Both the position numbers and the translations under genes were made by a program. This document shows, one piece after another, positions 16,120 through 25,076 of a DNA stretch of 64,000 nucleotides. Numbering within the stretch: position 1 is the first letter of the stretch; the number at the start of each line of letters is the position of its first letter. Under the pieces are notes generated by a model that saw nothing but the letters and a program-made list of their open reading frames with translations, did no database searches and had not been told where the DNA came from. This DNA comes from Rufibacter sp. DG15C (GTDB lineage: Bacteria > Bacteroidota > Bacteroidia > Cytophagales > Hymenobacteraceae), in contig NZ_CP010776.1 of assembly GCF_001577755.1 (NCBI RefSeq), positions 1-64,000 of the forward strand, given 5' to 3'.

Positions 16120-16965
16120 TTAGAAAGTATTAAACTGGTACCTAATATACGAACTAAGCAACAATGCTAACTTCGTATTATCTGGCACTCTTACGCGTTC
16201 TGCTAAAATTTGGGCAGCCGGGGCCTTTTTTATTTTCTTGAAAAGCTTGAGATAATAAATGTACGCCAGGTACACGCCCATCTTTGCGCCTTTGGGCAAG
16301 GCCATGATTCCTACATACGCATCATCAAAATCCTTCTGGATGTCTGCCTCAATTTCTTCTTTGTCCTTGTTACAGAAGGATAAGAAATTCACCTTCGGGA
16401 AGTACACGCGCCCGCGGTCATGGTAGTCACTTTTTATGTCCCTTAAGAAGTTTACTTTCTGAAAGGCGGCCCCTAGCTTACAGGCGGGAGCCTTCAAGCG
16501 CTCAAACATGGCCTCGTCGCCTTCGCAGAAGACTTTCAGGCACATCAGGCCCACTACCTCAGCGGAGCCATAGATGTATTCCTCGTAGCAGTCGCAGTTG
16601 TACTCGCGGTCTGTGAGGTCCATGGCCATGCTGTTCAAAAAGGCGTCTATGTAGGCATGGTCAATCTGGAACTCATTCACCACCAACTGGAAGGCGTGCA
16701 GCACCGGATTCAGGCTAATTTTCTCCTCTAACGCCTGGTACGTGTCTTTTCTGAACCGCTCTAACAGCTCAGCCTTGTCATGGTCATGGAAGGTGTCCAC
16801 AATCTCATCCGCGAACCGCACAAACCCATAGATGGCGTAAATGGAATCGTGGAATTTAGGGCTGAGCGTCTTGATGCCCAGCGTGAACGAGGTGCTGTAC
16901 CGCTGGGTGATGAGCTTGCTGCATTCCAGCGTGGTGGTGTCAAAAAGTGTCTTGGGTGGTACCAT
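16120..16965 (-). CDS. crtB: crtB, phytoene synthase
   Basis: Condenses two geranylgeranyl diphosphates to phytoene. It is 281 aa of the squalene/phytoene synthase fold. The first Asp-rich motif is FVRFADEIVDTF, the second is QKVNFLRDIKSDYHDRGRVYF, and AEVVGLMCLKVF is also typical. It is placed 3 bp after crtI and 7 bp before the unknown gene, in the same operon. Confidence 0.96.
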   Translation of the reverse strand: MVPPKTLFDTTTLECSKLITQRYSTSFTLGIKTLSPKFHDSIYAIYGFVRFADEIVDTFHDHDKAELLERFRKDTYQALEEKISLNPVLHAFQLVVNEFQIDHAYIDAFLNSMAMDLTDREYNCDCYEEYIYGSAEVVGLMCLKVFCEGDEAMFERLKAPACKLGAAFQKVNFLRDIKSDYHDRGRVYFPKVNFLSFCNKDKEEIEADIQKDFDDAYVGIMALPKGAKMGVYLAYIYYLKLFKKIKKAPAAQILAERVRVPDNTKLALLLSSYIRYQFNTF

Positions 16966-16968
16966 GCA

Positions 16969-18480
16969 TTAATGAGTTAAGGACGCTTTTTGCGGGGCAA
17001 ATTCTTTCACAACTTCCGCGGCCACCACTTGCCCAGAAATAAGCGAAGGCGGCACGCCAGGTCCGGGAACGGTCAACTGGCCTGCATAAAACAGGTTCTT
17101 TATCTTTTTGCTCTTCAGGCTGGGCTTCAAGACGGCCGTCTGAGTAAGCGTATTAGCTAAGCCGTAGGCATTGCCTTTAAAGGCGTGGTAATCCTGTATA
17201 AAATCCTGGTGCGCGTAACTGCGTTTATAGATCACGTGGCTTCTCACGTCCTGTCCCGTTATCTGCTCCAAGCGAGTCATGACCATGTCATAATACCGCT
17301 CGCGGGTTTCTTCGGTGTCGGTCAAGTCTGGGGCCACGGGTATCAAGATGAACACATTCTCCTGCCCTACCGGGGCCACGCTGGCATCTGTCTTAGAAGG
17401 CACCGATACGTAGAATAGCGGTTTCTCGGGCCAAGCCGGACGGGTGTAAATCTCCTGCGCATGCGGCCCGAAGTCCTCGTCAAAGAACAAATTGTGGTGG
17501 TGTAAGCCGGTGAGCTGCTTGTCAATGCCCAGATAAAAGATAAGTGAAGACGGCGCCATCACGCGGCTGTCCCAGTATTTATCTGAATAACTACGATAGG
17601 CAGCCGGCAACAGTTGGGTCTCCAGGTGATGGTAATCGGCGGCGCCTACTACTACGTCTGCGGTGTAAGTGCCTTTATTGGTAATAACTTGGGAAATACG
17701 CCCGTCTTGAATGTCAATCTTCTGGACTTCCTCCCCTAGTCGTATCTCTACACCCAGTTCCTCGGCCAAGGCTACCATGCCTTCCACAATCTTGTGCATG
17801 CCACCCATGGGGTACCAAGTGCCCAAAGACATGTCGGCGTAGTTCATGAGGCTGTACAGGGCCGGCGTGTTTTCTGGCAAGGCCCCCAAGAAAAGGATGG
17901 GAAACTCCATCAATTGAATCAGGCGCGGGTGCTTAAAGAACTTGCGCACGTGCTTGGCCATGGATTGGAACACATCCAGGCGCATGACGTCCACCAGCAG
18001 TTTCAGGTCCACAAACTCGGTCAGGGACCGGCTGGGTTTGTAGACCAGTTGGTTGATGCCTACCTCATATTTATAGGCGGCTTGTTTTAAGAATTCTCTC
18101 AGTTTTAGGCTGGACCCCGGTTCCAAGTCATCAAAGAGTGCTTCTAGTTCTGCCATAGAAGCCGGCAACTCTAACGTGTCTCCCTTTCCATACAAGACTT
18201 GATAAGATGGATCCAGGCGCACCAGGTCATAGTAGTCTGCTGTGGTTTTACCGAATTTCTGGAAAAACTGCTCAAAAACGTCTGGCATCCAATACCAGCT
18301 AGGTCCCATATCATAGGTGAAGCCTTGCGCACTAAACGTGCGCGCCCGGCCACCGGCAACTTCGTTTTTCTCCAAGACTGTGACGCGGTAACCGGCTTTC
18401 GCCAGACTGGCCGCGGTAGAAAGGCCGGCAAAACCGGCGCCTATGACAATGGCTTTGTTCTTGGGGAGGGATTCACCCAT
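16969..18480 (-). CDS. crtI: crtI, phytoene desaturase
   Basis: FAD enzyme that desaturates phytoene to lycopene. It is 503 aa. The dinucleotide-binding start AIVIGAGFAGLSTAASLAKA and the Glu at the end of strand 2 (VTVLEKNEVAGGRA) are clear. The bacterial CrtI C-terminal signature appears as NLFYAGQLTVPGPGVPPSL. It starts 40 bp after the ECF sigma stop and runs into crtB. Confidence 0.96.
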   Translation of the reverse strand: MGESLPKNKAIVIGAGFAGLSTAASLAKAGYRVTVLEKNEVAGGRARTFSAQGFTYDMGPSWYWMPDVFEQFFQKFGKTTADYYDLVRLDPSYQVLYGKGDTLELPASMAELEALFDDLEPGSSLKLREFLKQAAYKYEVGINQLVYKPSRSLTEFVDLKLLVDVMRLDVFQSMAKHVRKFFKHPRLIQLMEFPILFLGALPENTPALYSLMNYADMSLGTWYPMGGMHKIVEGMVALAEELGVEIRLGEEVQKIDIQDGRISQVITNKGTYTADVVVGAADYHHLETQLLPAAYRSYSDKYWDSRVMAPSSLIFYLGIDKQLTGLHHHNLFFDEDFGPHAQEIYTRPAWPEKPLFYVSVPSKTDASVAPVGQENVFILIPVAPDLTDTEETRERYYDMVMTRLEQITGQDVRSHVIYKRSYAHQDFIQDYHAFKGNAYGLANTLTQTAVLKPSLKSKKIKNLFYAGQLTVPGPGVPPSLISGQVVAAEVVKEFAPQKASLTH

Positions 18481-18520
18481 GGGAATTGGAGGTCGTTAAA
18501 AGCTTGTTTCTATCTACGGA

Positions 18521-19036
18521 TTAAATACCGTACGCGTACACCCGCAGCTGTTGTTTTAATTCTTTGCGAGCCAAGTGAATTCTGTTCTTCACGGTTCCAA
18601 TGGGAATCTTCAACTTCTCGGCAATCTCCAGGTACTTGTAGCCCACATAGTACAGCATGAACGGTGTTTTGAACTCTTCTGGCAATTGCTGCACGGCGTC
18701 TTCAATGTCCTGTGCAGCAAACTCACCCGTGGCACCGTTCACGGCCACCATACGGTCATCATTGGGAAAGTATTGAAAATAGTCTGTCGTGTCAAGGGTG
18801 CTGGTACGCTTGGTCACCTTGTTATAGTGATTGATAAACGTATTGCGCATGATGGTGTACAACCACGCCTTGATGTTGGTGCCGGTTTTAAACTTGTCGC
18901 GGTTGGCAAACGCCTTGAGCAAGGTTTCCTGAACCAAGTCCTTGGCATCGTCGGTGTCTCGGGTGAGATTGTAAGCGGCCGGACGGAGCGTAGGCGCTAT
19001 GTTCTCTACAACGGTTGAAAATTCTATGGCAGTCAT
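18521..19036 (-). CDS. ECF-type RNA polymerase sigma factor in the carotenoid operon
   Basis: Sigma-70 family regulator of about 171 aa. Region 2 contains DTDDAKDLVQETLLKAF and IKAWLYTIMRNTFINHYN. Region 4 contains LPEEFKTPFMLYYVGYKYLE and IPIGTVKNRIHLARKEL. The ATG at 19036 (MTAIEFSTVV) is preferred, because an upstream in-frame ATG at 19069 would place the inverted-repeat operator inside the gene. No anti-sigma gene is adjacent. In Myxococcus carotenoid genes are likewise run by an ECF factor plus a MerR/B12 repressor. Confidence 0.92.
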   Translation of the reverse strand: MTAIEFSTVVENIAPTLRPAAYNLTRDTDDAKDLVQETLLKAFANRDKFKTGTNIKAWLYTIMRNTFINHYNKVTKRTSTLDTTDYFQYFPNDDRMVAVNGATGEFAAQDIEDAVQQLPEEFKTPFMLYYVGYKYLEIAEKLKIPIGTVKNRIHLARKELKQQLRVYAYGI

Positions 19037-19193
19037 TTTGTTTAACGTTTGATGTAAAACATTAAACAATTATACGAACATTAAATCAATGTAGATACTT
19101 TTGTTTAATCTTTTTTTATAAAAAATAAACAAACAGCTTCCTGTCGTTCTTAGAAGAACGAGACATACGAAAGAAATATAGGGAGTGGATTGC
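19037..19193 (-). promoter_or_regulatory. Control region between merR and the ECF gene
   Basis: AT-rich, 157 bp. TTGTTTAAC (19038-19046) and ATTAAACAA (19061-19069) form an inverted repeat, a third TTGTTTAAT lies at 19101-19109, and AACATTAAA recurs at 19058-19066 and 19077-19085. These are candidate sites for the adjacent MerR-type protein. No perfect TAnnTTTG box was found. Confidence 0.45.
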
Positions 19194-20087
19194 CTAGGAG
19201 GCGGAATTCTGCGCTAACCAGTTCTCTAGTTCTTCAATCTCTTTAAAGAACTGAATTGGCTTTGGCATGTCCTCTACCGGGAAGTAGTGGAGCAATGAAC
19301 CGCTCACTAGGATTTGCTTAGCAGGCACTTGCTCTGCCAACTGCTCTAAGTATTCAGAAACGGTGGTGCGTAGAAAAGGCGTGGTGAAGACAGAGTAAAC
19401 AAAATCTGGCTTGAAGTAGTTGGCAGCTTTTACCAGATCTACCAAAGGCAGGTGCTGCCCCAGGTATAAGGTGTAGAACCCAGCAGAGCGCAACAGATAA
19501 TGCACATATAATAAGGACAGTTCGTGCATTTCGCCTTCAGGCAAATATAGAATCACGCGCGGGGCGCTTTCTTGCCTTTTAACCGGTAACGCGTCAATGG
19601 CCACCAGCATCTTCTGCCGCACCAACTGGCTCATGAAATGCTCATGCGCGGGCGTGATGTTACCTGTCTGCCACAGCAAACCAATCTTATGCAGGAAAGG
19701 GTAGATAACGGTGCGCACAGAGACAGAGAAACCCAATTGCAGAATGGCCCTACTCAAGATGCGCTCAAAAAGCACTTCGTCCAGCTCTACCATGGCCACA
19801 ATCAACTGGGAGATGAACTGCTCCTGCCCTAGCTCTGAACCGGTGATTTTGAGCACCTCCTGCGCAACCTGGTCGCGGGGCAGTTGGGCAATTTTGGAAA
19901 TTTTGTATCCCTCTTGGTAGAGCAGGGCTACGTTGAGCAGGTTCTTGAGGTCTGCGTCATCATAGTACCGGATATTAGTATCCGTGCGCTTAGGCTGCAA
20001 CAGTTGATACCGCTGTTCCCAGATACGCAGGGTATGCGCCTTAATGCCGGATAAATGCTCCAACTCCTTAATAGAGTATTGCGCCAC
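19194..20087 (-). CDS. MerR-family regulator with B12-binding domain (CarH-like photoreceptor)
   Basis: Regulator of 297 aa. The N-terminal MerR winged helix (YSIKELEHLSGIKAHTLRIW, then QRYQLLQPKRTDTNIRYY) binds DNA. A helical B12-cap domain contains W-x9-EH (LLWQTGNITPAHEH), the motif that holds the adenosyl group in CarH. A cobalamin domain then has EGEMHELS, in which the E-x-H of the CarH E/DxHxxG motif remains but the final Gly is Ser. Position between crtZ and the ECF/crt genes fits light-relieved repression of carotenoid synthesis. The light response is inferred from motifs and context. Confidence 0.88.
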   Translation of the reverse strand: MAQYSIKELEHLSGIKAHTLRIWEQRYQLLQPKRTDTNIRYYDDADLKNLLNVALLYQEGYKISKIAQLPRDQVAQEVLKITGSELGQEQFISQLIVAMVELDEVLFERILSRAILQLGFSVSVRTVIYPFLHKIGLLWQTGNITPAHEHFMSQLVRQKMLVAIDALPVKRQESAPRVILYLPEGEMHELSLLYVHYLLRSAGFYTLYLGQHLPLVDLVKAANYFKPDFVYSVFTTPFLRTTVSEYLEQLAEQVPAKQILVSGSLLHYFPVEDMPKPIQFFKEIEELENWLAQNSAS

Positions 20088-20116
20088 AGGTGTGAGAGGT
20101 TAAAAGGTCCACTAAG

Positions 20117-20566
20117 TTAACGCTTCCGGGCCATACGAAAGAATTTAGGATGTACCCACAACATGCCAAACGACTGAGAACCGTCTCTGCCTTTGGTTTT
20201 GTGGTGTACTTTGTGCGCTATGTCCAAGGCCCTAAGGTAGGTGTTTCTTGTCTTGCCAAACAGCTTCATGCGCCTATGGATAAACAAGTCATGCACCAGA
20301 AAGTACGCCAACCCATATAAGGTAATGCCTACTCCCACCCAGAACCGGTAGTCCAGCGCCTCTGTCCCGTAAATAAAGCAAAGCGCCGCAATCACCCCGT
20401 AAAAGACAAATGACACGTCATTCAGCTCAAATTTGTGGGTGTGCGGTTTGTGGTGCGACTCATGGATGTTCCACAAGACCCCGTGCAGCACGTACTTGTG
20501 TACCGCCCAGGCCACCAGCTCCATCAACAGAAACGTTCCTAACACTATCGCCGCGTTCGTCAGCAT
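20117..20566 (-). CDS. crtZ: crtZ, beta-carotene 3-hydroxylase
   Basis: Membrane di-iron hydroxylase of 149 aa that adds 3-OH to beta-ionone rings. Histidine clusters HKYVLH, HESHH, HDLFIHRR and HKVHH are all present, with about four membrane segments. It is first in the carotenoid operon, 29 bp before the CarH-like gene. With crtW it predicts ketolated and hydroxylated beta-carotene such as astaxanthin-type pigments. The final product cannot be proved from sequence. Confidence 0.93.
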   Translation of the reverse strand: MLTNAAIVLGTFLLMELVAWAVHKYVLHGVLWNIHESHHKPHTHKFELNDVSFVFYGVIAALCFIYGTEALDYRFWVGVGITLYGLAYFLVHDLFIHRRMKLFGKTRNTYLRALDIAHKVHHKTKGRDGSQSFGMLWVHPKFFRMARKR

Positions 20567-20672
20567 ATTCTCTCAACCAATGGAGGTTAATTTTGTTTTT
20601 ACGAAAAGGAATTTGATGATTTTAAATGCAAAAATTCAAGGACGGCTTCATCTAAGGAAGCCTTTTACAAAG

Positions 20673-20712
20673 CCATTTTTGGCTTTGTTTCCGGAAAACA
20701 GGCCAAAAATGG
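20673..20712. repeat. Dispersed palindrome, copy 6
   Basis: CCATTTTTGGCTTTGTTTCC with GGAAAACAGGCCAAAAATGG. The outer CG/CG is replaced by a paired CA/TG. It lies between crtZ and the enoyl-CoA hydratase gene. Confidence 0.85.
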
Positions 20713-20767
20713 AGGCAATCAACTAGTCTCTAATTTCTAAACCCCTTAGGTGAATCATACTGGAAAC

Positions 20768-21580
20768 TTACCAGGTCAAAGGCTGCTTATCCAGGAAGGA
20801 CTGGATGCCGCGCTGGCAGTCTTCTGTAGAACGGGCGAAGGCGTTCTTCTCAGCGGCGTATTCCAGGGCGTCGCGCAAAGGCAATTCCTGCACGCGCGCA
20901 ATCATCTCCTTGGTGGTTTCCATGCTCTGTCCCGAGTTCTGGGTGCACAGTCGCTGGGCCAGTTCATCTACGCGTTGCGCCAACTCGTCTTCGGCTACCA
21001 CCTCATTGATCAGGCCAATGGCCTGCGCTCTTTCCGCGGAAATCAAGTCACCGGTCAGCAAAAGTTCTTTGGCTTTAGACTCTCCTATCTTGCGCAGCAG
21101 GAAGATTTTGACAATGGCCGGGATGAAGCCAATCTTGACCTCGGTGTAGCCAAACTTGGCGCTAGGGATGGTGTAGGCAAAGTCACAGACCGTGGCCAGT
21201 CCGCACCCGCCGGCAATGGCGTGGCCGTGCACCTGCGCAATGACCACTTTCTTAAGCGTATAGATTTGGTAGAACAGCTGCATGAGGTGCGTAGAGTCCT
21301 CCATGTTCTCCTGGAAGGTGTTCTGCTGCAACTGCTGCAGGTACTCCAGGTCTGCCCCGGCGCAGAACACCGCGCCCGCCGCCTTAAGCACAATCACTTT
21401 ACAGTCGTCGTCATTCTCAGCGTAGTCAAAGGCCTTCTTGAGCTCGGTGACCACCTGGTAATTGAGCGCGTTGCGCTTCTCCGGACGGTTGAGTGTAATA
21501 TACCCCACACGATTAGCACACTGGTACTGAATGTATTGCAGGGATAAGGTTTCAGCGATGTTCATATCAATGTCGGTCAT
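20768..21580 (-). CDS. Enoyl-CoA hydratase/isomerase family protein
   Basis: Crotonase-fold enzyme of 270 aa, acting on CoA thioesters in the cytoplasm. The oxyanion-hole segments are visible as AGAVFCAGADLEYLQQL and AIAGGCGLATVCDFAY. A Glu in the catalytic region is in FGYTEVKIGFIPAI. Closest by feel to methylglutaconyl- or short-chain enoyl-CoA hydratases, but the exact substrate is unclear. The start at 21580 is one choice; ATG at 21565 is also in frame. Confidence 0.9.
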   Translation of the reverse strand: MTDIDMNIAETLSLQYIQYQCANRVGYITLNRPEKRNALNYQVVTELKKAFDYAENDDDCKVIVLKAAGAVFCAGADLEYLQQLQQNTFQENMEDSTHLMQLFYQIYTLKKVVIAQVHGHAIAGGCGLATVCDFAYTIPSAKFGYTEVKIGFIPAIVKIFLLRKIGESKAKELLLTGDLISAERAQAIGLINEVVAEDELAQRVDELAQRLCTQNSGQSMETTKEMIARVQELPLRDALEYAAEKNAFARSTEDCQRGIQSFLDKQPLTW

Positions 21581-21654
21581 AGTCTATTTACCTACGAAGA
21601 GCCAAACTTAAAGGTATGAAAATTCAGAAAACTCGCATTGAAAAACGACTTGGT

Positions 21655-23769
21655 TTACCGTACGCGTATCGTCCAGGCCCCTTCCCTTTCCAAATCATAA
21701 ACCTGGTAACCAGCAACCTGTAACTCCTGCGTTTTGCGCTGCACATACCAGGGTGCATTGGTCTGGTCCAGCACCACGTACCGGCAGTCAAAGGCCTCCT
21801 GTAGTTGGGCTGGGCTGGCCCATGCATTTTTCTGCAAAACCAGCACATCAACTTGTATTGGCTGAGCCAGCTTTCGGGGCAGTTTCTGTAACCACAGGAT
21901 CCGCTTGCCCTGCCAAATTAGGAGTCTGTTTCCATCTGCTGTCTCATGTATTGCCAGTTCCCGTTTTTGGCTTGTTTTCCAGAAATCAGGCCAAAAACGG
22001 TGCTTCTCCTGAATGCCCTTCGCCCACCAATGTGGCTGAATGTTATAGGTGAAATTCTTAGGCTGCGCATGAAAGGCTGAGTCTGCAAACAAGAGGGCTC
22101 TTCGGCCTTGCAGAATGCCTACCGCGCTGCTTTTTCTTGTGCTGTATAGGATCAGTTCCTGGGTTTGGCAGTGGTGACGGGCTTCCACTATCTCTGTAGT
22201 AGACACAAAGGCCAGACAGACGGCGGCCAGGCCAAGCCATGACAGTTTTCTATACACTAAGAACAACACGATACCTATCATGAAGATATACAAGGCCAGC
22301 ACTTGCCCAGTCGTGATGACAAACCCATCCAGCACCGAATACGGCCATTGCTCCACCCAGAGCAAGAATTCATTCAAGCACCAAAGAGTCCACTTCAATA
22401 CGAATCCAATGAAAGCATTGAGATATGGCAGCCAGAACAGAAGCATGAAGGCCACGCCAATATACAGGCCTAACGAGGTGAGCGGCACCGCCAGCAAATT
22501 CCCGACCCAGAAGTACACCGGAAACTGATGGAAATAATACAGGCTCAAAGGAAACGTAGCCATTTGCGCCGCAATGGAAATGGCAAACAACTCCCAAGTC
22601 CAACGTACTAGCTTCCGTTCTGGGTACCAGAGTTTGAGGAAGAGCGGCTGCAATAAGACAATGCCCGCCACCGCCAGAAACGACAGCTGAAAGCCCACAT
22701 CAAACAAGAAATTGGGGTCATACAGCAACAGTACCATGGCCACGGCCGCCAAGGTATTTAGAACGGAAGATTTGCGGCGTAACAGCAAACCCAATTCCAC
22801 CAACGAGAACATGCACACCGACCGTAGTACCGACGCCGACAGCCCCGTCACGAACGCATAAAACCAAACTACGCCCACTATGAACAGGAAGATGACTAAC
22901 CGTGATTTTCGGCCGCGCCGTAAATGCTTAAGAAAGAAAAGCAGCACGCCATACAACAAACCCACATGCAGACCACTCACGGCTAGTACGTGCATGGTAC
23001 CAGTTCTGGCGTAGGCATCCCGAAGTGATGCATCCAGGTTATCCTGAATCCCCAGCACCAATGCATTGGCAATTGTAGCTTCGCGTTTGGTATTTATATT
23101 TGTTTTAAAGGCTGCTTCCAGCGTTTTACGGACTTGTAAACTGATGGCCACTAGCGCACTTGGCGGGCTTATGCCTATGACTTGCCAGGAACCCATGGGT
23201 AGATACGCCTGCCATTGAATATGCTTGAGAGTGAGGTAGCGGCGATAGTCAAACTGAAAAGGATTGGCTGGCTTAGCTGGCGGCGTTAAAGCGCCTTTGA
23301 TGAGTAGTTGCTGCCCATATTGCAAGGCGTCGGCCTCTGGCGAGTACGGTAGAAAAATGGCCACTTGTCCATCTGCCGCGTGCCAGTTGCCCAATGAATC
23401 CCGCACGGCCTCCACCCTTCCTACTGAACTCACAGAGGTTGGCTTTAGGGCCACCGCCTTAACCAGAGTCACTTTGTAATGGGTAACGGTAGCAGCTGGA
23501 ATGGGAAGCGTTTTTGGGCTGTTTTTCAGAAAAGAGGCAAAAAACGACAGATAGAAAATTGCCGCCAATCCAAGCCAACCGGTCCACGCTCTGGCTTTCC
23601 AGTTAGGTTTTCTTAAAGTGACGTACCAGGCTGCCACAAAGGAGAGCACGCAGAATGCCGCAGTCAACCCTATCCAAGTCCCACCATGGCCAAAGTAGTA
23701 AAATAGCAGAATGCCGGCCAACGTTGCTGCCAGAGGGCGCATCATGCCAGTTAAGCGGGGTTTAGCCAT
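21655..23769 (-). CDS. comEC: ComEC/Rec2-family DNA-uptake channel protein with two repeat-encoded insertions
   Basis: Polytopic inner-membrane protein of 704 aa, of the family that moves single-stranded DNA into the cytosol during natural transformation. An N-terminal DUF4131-type domain is followed by the Competence domain with TGTMHVLAVSGLHVGLLYG and many membrane helices, then a C-terminal soluble part that may be a degraded hydrolase domain. Residues 75-87 (SFFASFLKNSPKT) and 590-602 (RFWPDFWKTSQKR) are each encoded by a palindromic repeat, in two different frames. Both keep the reading frame open. Competence itself is unproved, since no other com genes are in the window. Confidence 0.9.
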   Translation of the reverse strand: MAKPRLTGMMRPLAATLAGILLFYYFGHGGTWIGLTAAFCVLSFVAAWYVTLRKPNWKARAWTGWLGLAAIFYLSFFASFLKNSPKTLPIPAATVTHYKVTLVKAVALKPTSVSSVGRVEAVRDSLGNWHAADGQVAIFLPYSPEADALQYGQQLLIKGALTPPAKPANPFQFDYRRYLTLKHIQWQAYLPMGSWQVIGISPPSALVAISLQVRKTLEAAFKTNINTKREATIANALVLGIQDNLDASLRDAYARTGTMHVLAVSGLHVGLLYGVLLFFLKHLRRGRKSRLVIFLFIVGVVWFYAFVTGLSASVLRSVCMFSLVELGLLLRRKSSVLNTLAAVAMVLLLYDPNFLFDVGFQLSFLAVAGIVLLQPLFLKLWYPERKLVRWTWELFAISIAAQMATFPLSLYYFHQFPVYFWVGNLLAVPLTSLGLYIGVAFMLLFWLPYLNAFIGFVLKWTLWCLNEFLLWVEQWPYSVLDGFVITTGQVLALYIFMIGIVLFLVYRKLSWLGLAAVCLAFVSTTEIVEARHHCQTQELILYSTRKSSAVGILQGRRALLFADSAFHAQPKNFTYNIQPHWWAKGIQEKHRFWPDFWKTSQKRELAIHETADGNRLLIWQGKRILWLQKLPRKLAQPIQVDVLVLQKNAWASPAQLQEAFDCRYVVLDQTNAPWYVQRKTQELQVAGYQVYDLEREGAWTIRVR
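21961..22000. repeat. Dispersed palindrome, copy 7, inside comEC (C-terminal part)
   Basis: CCGTTTTTGGCTTGTTTTCC with AGAAATCAGGCCAAAAACGG. On the comEC strand it reads RFWPDFWKTSQKR. Confidence 0.92.
23509..23546. repeat. Dispersed palindrome, copy 8, inside comEC (N-terminal part)
   Basis: CGTTTTTGGGCTGTTTTTC with AGAAAAGAGGCAAAAAACG. On the comEC strand it reads SFFASFLKNSPKT, a different frame from copy 7. Confidence 0.88.
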
Positions 23770-23880
23770 TCAATGCTAGGTTTCTAAGGTTGAATTAGAT
23801 GTAATCACCTGACTGCCTACCAAATACGCGGACTTTTACAGATGCGTTTTATCAGGTAGAACCCAACAGCCTTAAAAACA

Positions 23881-23907
23881 GAAAGGGCATGCTACGCATG
23901 CCCTTTC
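23881..23907 (-). terminator. Terminator after phoH
   Basis: GAAAGGGCATGC and GCATGCCCTTTC form a 12-bp perfect stem with a 3-nt loop. On the minus strand it is followed by TGTTTTTAAGG, so it suits the phoH transcript. Confidence 0.8.
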
Positions 23908-23929
23908 TTATAAACTGAAATGTTGGTAA

Positions 23930-24970
23930 TTAATCCTCGCGGCGGTACTGCTGACGGCGGCGCGGTGGGTCTTGGTGACTGTCACTGCCTTCAGACTGTT
24001 CACGTTCCCGCTCTTGCGCGCGGCGTTCATCATGCTTGGTATAGGCGTCTACAATGCTCTTCACCAATCTATGGCGCACCACATCGTCCACGGTCATCTC
24101 CACGAAGCCAATGTTGGGCACATCCTTCAAGACGTTAATGGCCTCTATCAAACCTGATTTCTGGTTGCGCGGCAAGTCTATCTGCGTTCGGTCCCCGTTG
24201 ATCATCACCTTGGAGGTAGGTCCCATACGCGTCATGAACATCTTGATCTGCATGGGCGTGGTATTCTGGGCCTCATCCAAGAGAACAAACGCGTTGCTCA
24301 AGGTTCTACCGCGCATGTAAGCAAGAGGTGCAATCTCAATCACCTTGTTCTCATAGTAGTATTTGAGTTTTTCTATGGGAATCATTTCTTCCAGAGCGTC
24401 ATAGATGGGGCGTAGATACGGGTCTACCTTGTCCTTCATGTCACCCGGCAAGAAACCGAGGCTCTCGCCAGCTTCTACCACGGGTCTAGAGATGATGATT
24501 TTCTTCACCTCTTTGTTCTTGAGCGCGCGCACGGCCATGGCCACCGAAATGAATGTCTTACCAGAACCAGCCGGCCCCAGTGCAAACACCAAGTCATGCT
24601 TGTTGATCATGTCCACCAGTTTCTGCTGATTAGGCGTCTTGGGCTTGATCACGCCGCCCTTGCTGCCGTACACAATCACGTCTGGCGAGGTGATGACCAC
24701 GTCATCCTCAAAGTCATTGTCGGCGGTCAGGAACTTGTGAACGCTCTTGTCTGTGATTTTGCCAAACTTATGGTAATGCTCAATTAGCGAAGACAGGATC
24801 TCATGAATCTTGGTGATCTCGGGCGTCTGGCCCTGGATCTTGATCTCATTGCCCCTAGAAATGATTTTGCTGCTAGGAAAAGCGGCGGCTAATTGCTTTA
24901 TATTTTGATTCTCTGCCCCCAGGAAGTCTATCAAAGAGATATCCTCAAGGGTTATCGTTTTTTCTACCAA
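23930..24970 (-). CDS. phoH: PhoH family ATPase
   Basis: Cytoplasmic P-loop protein of 346 aa. A KH-like RNA-binding segment lies at about 35-70. The PhoH ATPase domain has Walker A GPAGSGKT (132-139), Walker B VLLDEAQNTTP and GDRTQIDLP. The C-terminus is charged and Arg/Glu/Gln rich (ERRAQEREREQSEGS). Family members have RNA helicase or nuclease-linked roles, but a precise role is not fixed by sequence. It is divergent from the SAM hydrolase gene, with a 106-bp shared control region. Confidence 0.94.
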   Translation of the reverse strand: MVEKTITLEDISLIDFLGAENQNIKQLAAAFPSSKIISRGNEIKIQGQTPEITKIHEILSSLIEHYHKFGKITDKSVHKFLTADNDFEDDVVITSPDVIVYGSKGGVIKPKTPNQQKLVDMINKHDLVFALGPAGSGKTFISVAMAVRALKNKEVKKIIISRPVVEAGESLGFLPGDMKDKVDPYLRPIYDALEEMIPIEKLKYYYENKVIEIAPLAYMRGRTLSNAFVLLDEAQNTTPMQIKMFMTRMGPTSKVMINGDRTQIDLPRNQKSGLIEAINVLKDVPNIGFVEMTVDDVVRHRLVKSIVDAYTKHDERRAQEREREQSEGSDSHQDPPRRRQQYRRED

Positions 24971-25076
24971 AGGCGTGTGTGTTTAAAAGGGTTTATGAAC
25001 CAATCTACCGAAAAAACAGTAGTTTTGTTATGAAACATATATAGAATTTTTAAAGTTCTTCTGACCGACCGTTCCC

